Shown here: positions 5,399-7,271 of the stretch, in pieces
Layout of the letters: every line of letters begins with the position of its first letter
Numbering within the stretch: position 1 is the stretch's first letter
Source: an uncultured Oscillospiraceae bacterium
Lineage (GTDB): Bacteria > Bacillota_A > Clostridia > Oscillospirales > Oscillospiraceae
Direction: 5' to 3'
Assembly: GCA_944387755.1 (NCBI GenBank)
Contig: CALXGC010000004.1
Coordinates: forward strand, 1 to 7,271
DNA: 7,271 nt
Position numbers and translations under genes: made by a program
Notes under the pieces: model-generated
What the model was told of the DNA's origin: nothing
Database searches by the model: none
The model's input: only the letters and a program-made list of their open reading frames with translations

Positions 5399-6760
5399 TT
5401 ATTCTCCCCGGTCCAGAACCGGCGCGCCCTGATTCAGTTTCTCCAATCCGGCCTGGATGTGGGCCACGGCCTCCGCCGGGGAGAGCTTCACCTGCTCGCC
5501 GGTGGCCAGGTCCTTGACGGCGGCCGTGCCGGAAGCGATCTCGTCCTCCCCCAGGAAGATGACGTAGGGGATGCGGAGCTTATCGGCGTAAGAGATTTTC
5601 TGCTTGAACTTTTTCTGCTCGGCGTGGATCTGCACCCGAATGCCCGCCTCCCGGAGCTGGGTAGCCAGGGCGATAGCGGGGGAGAGGTCGGCGGTCATGG
5701 GCAGGACCAGCACGTCGGCGGGGGCGGTGTTCAGGCCGTCGTTGAGATAGCCCTGGTCCTCCAGGACGAAGAAGAGGCGGGTCAGTCCGATGGAAATTCC
5801 CACGCCGGGGAGTTGTTTATCCGTATAATATTCCGCCAGGTTATCATACCGGCCGCCGGAGCAGATGGAGCCAATCTCCGGGTGGTCCAGCATGGTGGTC
5901 TCGTACACGGTGCCGGTGTAGTAGTCCAGGCCCCGGGCAATGGTCAGGTCCACGGCGAAGTGGGACTCCGGCACGCCGAAGGCGGAGAGATACTTCACCA
6001 CGGTGTTCAGCTCCTCCAGTCCCTGGTCGAACACCTCGTTCCTGCCCCGGTAGGCCTCCAGGGCGGAGAGCACTTCCTGATTGCTCCCGGTAATCGCAGT
6101 AAAGTTTAATACGCTCTGTGCCTGCTCCGGAGCCAGCCCGGCCTCCACCAGCAGGGCCTGCACCTTGTCAGGGCCGATTTTGTCCAGCTTGTCCACGGTG
6201 CGCATAATCTCCCCGGACTGCTCCGTGAGGCCCAGCATGGCGTAAAAGCCGTTGAGGATTTTCCGGTTGTTCACCCGAATCTGGAAGCGCTTCAGCCCCA
6301 GGGCGGTGAAGGCCCGGTAGATGATGGAGGGAATCTCCGCCTCGTTGGAGATGTCCAGCTTCCCGTCGCCGATGACGTCGATGTCCGCCTGATAGAACTC
6401 CCGGAAGCGGCCCCGCTGGGCGCGCTCCCCCCGGTAGACCTTGCCAATCTGGAAGCGGCGGAAGGGGAAGGTGAGCTGGCCGTAGTTCTGGGCCACATAC
6501 TTGGCCAGGGGAACCGTCAGGTCAAAGCGCAGGGACAGGTCGGTGTCCCCCTTCAGAAAGCGGTAAATCTGCTTCTCCGTCTCGCCGCCCCCCTTGGCCA
6601 GCAGCACCTCGCTGGCTTCAATCAGAGGAGTGTCCAGAGGCGTGAAGCCGTACAGGGCGTATGTCCGGCGGAGAATTTCCACCATGCGGTCAAATTGCAC
6701 CTGCCGGGCCGGAAGCAGCTCCATAAAGCCGGACAGCGTGCGGGGTTGTACTTTGCTCAT
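5399..6760 (-). CDS. hisS: Histidyl-tRNA synthetase
   Basis: A cytoplasmic class II synthetase that charges tRNA-His; 453 residues. Residues 1-330 form the catalytic core: GFMELLP near the start, motif 2 (FRRFQIGKVYRGERAQRGRF, 100-119), the histidine-specific RGLDYYTGTVYE (276-287), SGGRYDNLAEYY (301-312) and motif 3 (GVGISIGLTRLF, 319-330). The anticodon-binding domain spans about 348-445 (DVLVLPM, then YADKLRIPYVIFLGEDE). The motif LSLRFDLTVPLAKYVAQN (76-92) and IRVNNRKILNGF are of the DLTVP type found in eukaryotic and some bacterial enzymes, in place of the LRPEGT type common in bacteria. The ATG at 6760 has AGGAG 8 bases upstream; in-frame extensions further out run into leader repeats. 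It is first in the operon, behind a T-box leader, and followed by the RAYT gene. Confidence 0.96.
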   Translation of the reverse strand: MSKVQPRTLSGFMELLPARQVQFDRMVEILRRTYALYGFTPLDTPLIEASEVLLAKGGGETEKQIYRFLKGDTDLSLRFDLTVPLAKYVAQNYGQLTFPFRRFQIGKVYRGERAQRGRFREFYQADIDVIGDGKLDISNEAEIPSIIYRAFTALGLKRFQIRVNNRKILNGFYAMLGLTEQSGEIMRTVDKLDKIGPDKVQALLVEAGLAPEQAQSVLNFTAITGSNQEVLSALEAYRGRNEVFDQGLEELNTVVKYLSAFGVPESHFAVDLTIARGLDYYTGTVYETTMLDHPEIGSICSGGRYDNLAEYYTDKQLPGVGISIGLTRLFFVLEDQGYLNDGLNTAPADVLVLPMTADLSPAIALATQLREAGIRVQIHAEQKKFKQKISYADKLRIPYVIFLGEDEIASGTAAVKDLATGEQVKLSPAEAVAHIQAGLEKLNQGAPVLDRGE

Positions 6761-6819
6761 TGTGTCCTCTCCTTTTTGCATTGTATGACGGCGAAGTGTC
6801 TCCCCATCTGGGTGAGGCT

Positions 6820-6843
6820 GTAGGGGCGCGCATTGCGCGCCCG
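6820..6843 (+). repeat. Palindrome related to family C
   Basis: GTAGGGGCGCGCATTGCGCG then CCCG. It shares the GTAGGGGCG lead of family C but has different palindrome arms (GGGCGCGC/GCGCGCCC). It points opposite to 6872-6900, 28 bases away, an arrangement like a BIME pair. Confidence 0.75.
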
Positions 6844-6871
6844 ACGGACGGGACAGACGGCGGTTGGTTGG

Positions 6872-6900
6872 CGGGCGGGTCTTGGACCCGCCCCTACGGC
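6872..6900 (-). repeat. 29-bp REP-like palindrome (family C), copy 3
   Basis: Identical in length to, and one base different from, the two copies in the RAYT gene (T in place of G in the loop, reading CGGGCGGGTCTTGGACCCGC on the plus strand). It lies in the untranslated leader of hisS, the same transcript that carries the transposase. Confidence 0.93.
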
Positions 6901-6916
6901 AACAACGGACGTGTGT

Positions 6917-6946
6917 GTAGGGCGCGACGACCCGGCGCGCCCACCG
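6917..6946 (+). repeat. GTAGGGCGCG palindromic element
   Basis: GTAGGGCGCGACGACCCGGC then GCGCCCACCG. The lead resembles the 6820 element and GGGCGCG/CGCGCCC arms are present. It resembles family B in part, so its assignment is uncertain. Confidence 0.55.
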
Positions 6947-6958
6947 TGGCATTCACGG

Positions 6959-6996
6959 GCGGCCGTATCCGTGAGGCGCGGCGGCCCGGCGCGTCC
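6959..6996 (-). repeat. Dispersed repeat family B, copy 3 (inverted)
   Basis: On the minus strand it reads GGACGCGCCGGGCCGCCGCG and then CCTCACGGATACGGCCGC, close to 1580-1617. It sits directly downstream of the hisS T-box terminator. Confidence 0.8.
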
Positions 6997-7011
6997 AAAA
7001 GCTGTCAGATG

Positions 7012-7049
7012 AAAAAAGCGCTCTCATCCCGCAGTTGGGACGAGAGCGC
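7012..7049 (-). terminator. T-box-controlled intrinsic terminator of the hisS-aspS leader
   Basis: On the minus strand GCGCTCTCGTCCC pairs with GGGATGAGAGCGC over 13 bp (one G-U pair) around a 6-base loop, followed by TTTTTT. The GTCCC end and loop AAC overlap the 3' half of the antiterminator, so the structures are alternatives. Confidence 0.93.
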
Positions 7050-7271
7050 GGCGTGCGCTTCGTGGTGCCACCCAAGTTCAGGGCGGCCGGGCCGCCCCCT
7101 CTGGTACCCCGTGTTGCGGCGGGGGAGCCGCGCCTGTCTCCAGGCCCGCTGGTAGCGCCGTCTTTGGCCGGGCCCGTGACCGTGGGACCCTCTCAGCCCA
7201 GGGGTCTCTCTCTGTCCGGCGGGATTCCGGTTACTCATGCGCCGTCGTGGCGGTGAACGCTGATATGCTAC
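7012..7271 (-). promoter_or_regulatory. T-box riboswitch, apparently aspartate-specific, controlling hisS-RAYT-aspS
   Basis: Minus strand. The T-box AACTTGGGTGGCACCACG is at 7061-7078. Its bulge UGGC (7067-7070) can pair with GCCA, that is G73-CCA, the tRNA-Asp discriminator; bacterial tRNA-His has C73. The antiterminator pairs UUGGG with CCCAA and shares bases with the terminator arm. In Stem I, GCGC (near 7240) pairs with GCGC (near 7156), bounding a loop with ATGAGTA on one side and CCAAAGACG on the other. The GAC at 7160-7162 is the best specifier candidate, an Asp codon. An AGAGAG bulge and a GGCTGAGAG distal loop closed by GACCC/GGGTC fit the family. The lower Stem I fold is not certain. 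The promoter is mostly or wholly beyond the window edge; TAGCAT at 7265-7270 is a faint -10 candidate. Confidence 0.88.

Larger units (their letters stand above)
6774..7011. other. Palindrome-packed untranslated region between T-box terminator and hisS
   Basis: About 240 bases between the T-box terminator tract and the hisS ribosome binding site, far longer than attenuation needs. I see no coding region. Nearly all of it is repeat: a GTAGGGGCGCGC palindrome (6820-6843), a family C element (6872-6900), a GTAGGGCGCG element (6917-6946) and a family B copy (6959-6996). It would form a highly structured 5' leader on the hisS mRNA. Confidence 0.75.

Noticed and set aside
6761..6952. N-terminal extension of hisS
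   Set aside because: It would translate the leader repeats. AGGAG and family homology both place the start at 6760.
5028..6996. CRISPR-like array from the repeated palindromes
   Set aside because: Copies are irregularly spaced, in both orientations and partly inside a gene; no regular spacers or cas genes are present.
7176..7184. CAC triplets in the hisS T-box Stem I as a histidine specifier
   Set aside because: They fall in the upper stem, not in the loop bounded by the GCGC helix, and the UGGC bulge does not match C73 of tRNA-His.

Overview
This window looks like a chromosomal segment from a GC-rich Clostridia-type Gram-positive bacterium, plausibly an Oscillospiraceae-like gut anaerobe. 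The evidence is two T-box riboswitch leaders, SLH-domain surface protein architecture, strong AGGAGG-type ribosome binding sites, sigmaA-type promoters and many GC-rich palindromic intergenic repeats. The lineage is inferred; no rRNA or other marker is present.

Layout, left to right. (1) 1-691, minus strand: the 5' end of glyQS (glycyl-tRNA synthetase), its T-box leader (glycine specifier GGC, bulge UGGA, terminator) and a near-consensus promoter. (2) 692-1403, minus strand: a cytidylate-kinase-like P-loop protein with its own promoter. (3) 1404-1734: a repeat-rich divergent intergenic region. (4) 1735-2799, plus strand: a secreted protein with three SLH repeats and a CAP/YkwD domain. It ends at a hairpin terminator shared convergently with aspS. 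(5) 2955-7271, minus strand: one apparent operon made of a T-box leader, hisS, a REP-associated tyrosine transposase (RAYT), then aspS.

Three of the five complete or partial housekeeping-type genes are aminoacyl-tRNA synthetases (Gly, His, Asp). Both leaders can be read in detail. In each, the specifier codon and the base of the T-box bulge that pairs with the tRNA discriminator point to the same tRNA: tRNA-Gly for glyQS and tRNA-Asp for hisS-aspS. Uncharged tRNA would stabilise the antiterminator and allow synthetase expression.

The most unusual part is the hisS-aspS operon. A RAYT gene sits with tight spacing between the two synthetase genes, so it probably shares their tRNA-responsive transcript. 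Its coding sequence contains two perfect inverted copies of a 29-bp palindromic element, read in frame in both orientations. A one-mismatch third copy, with related palindromes, lies in the hisS leader between the T-box terminator and the start codon. This looks like a transposase and its probable REP-like substrates embedded in an essential synthetase operon. Other dispersed repeat families bracket the SLH-CAP gene in inverted orientation.
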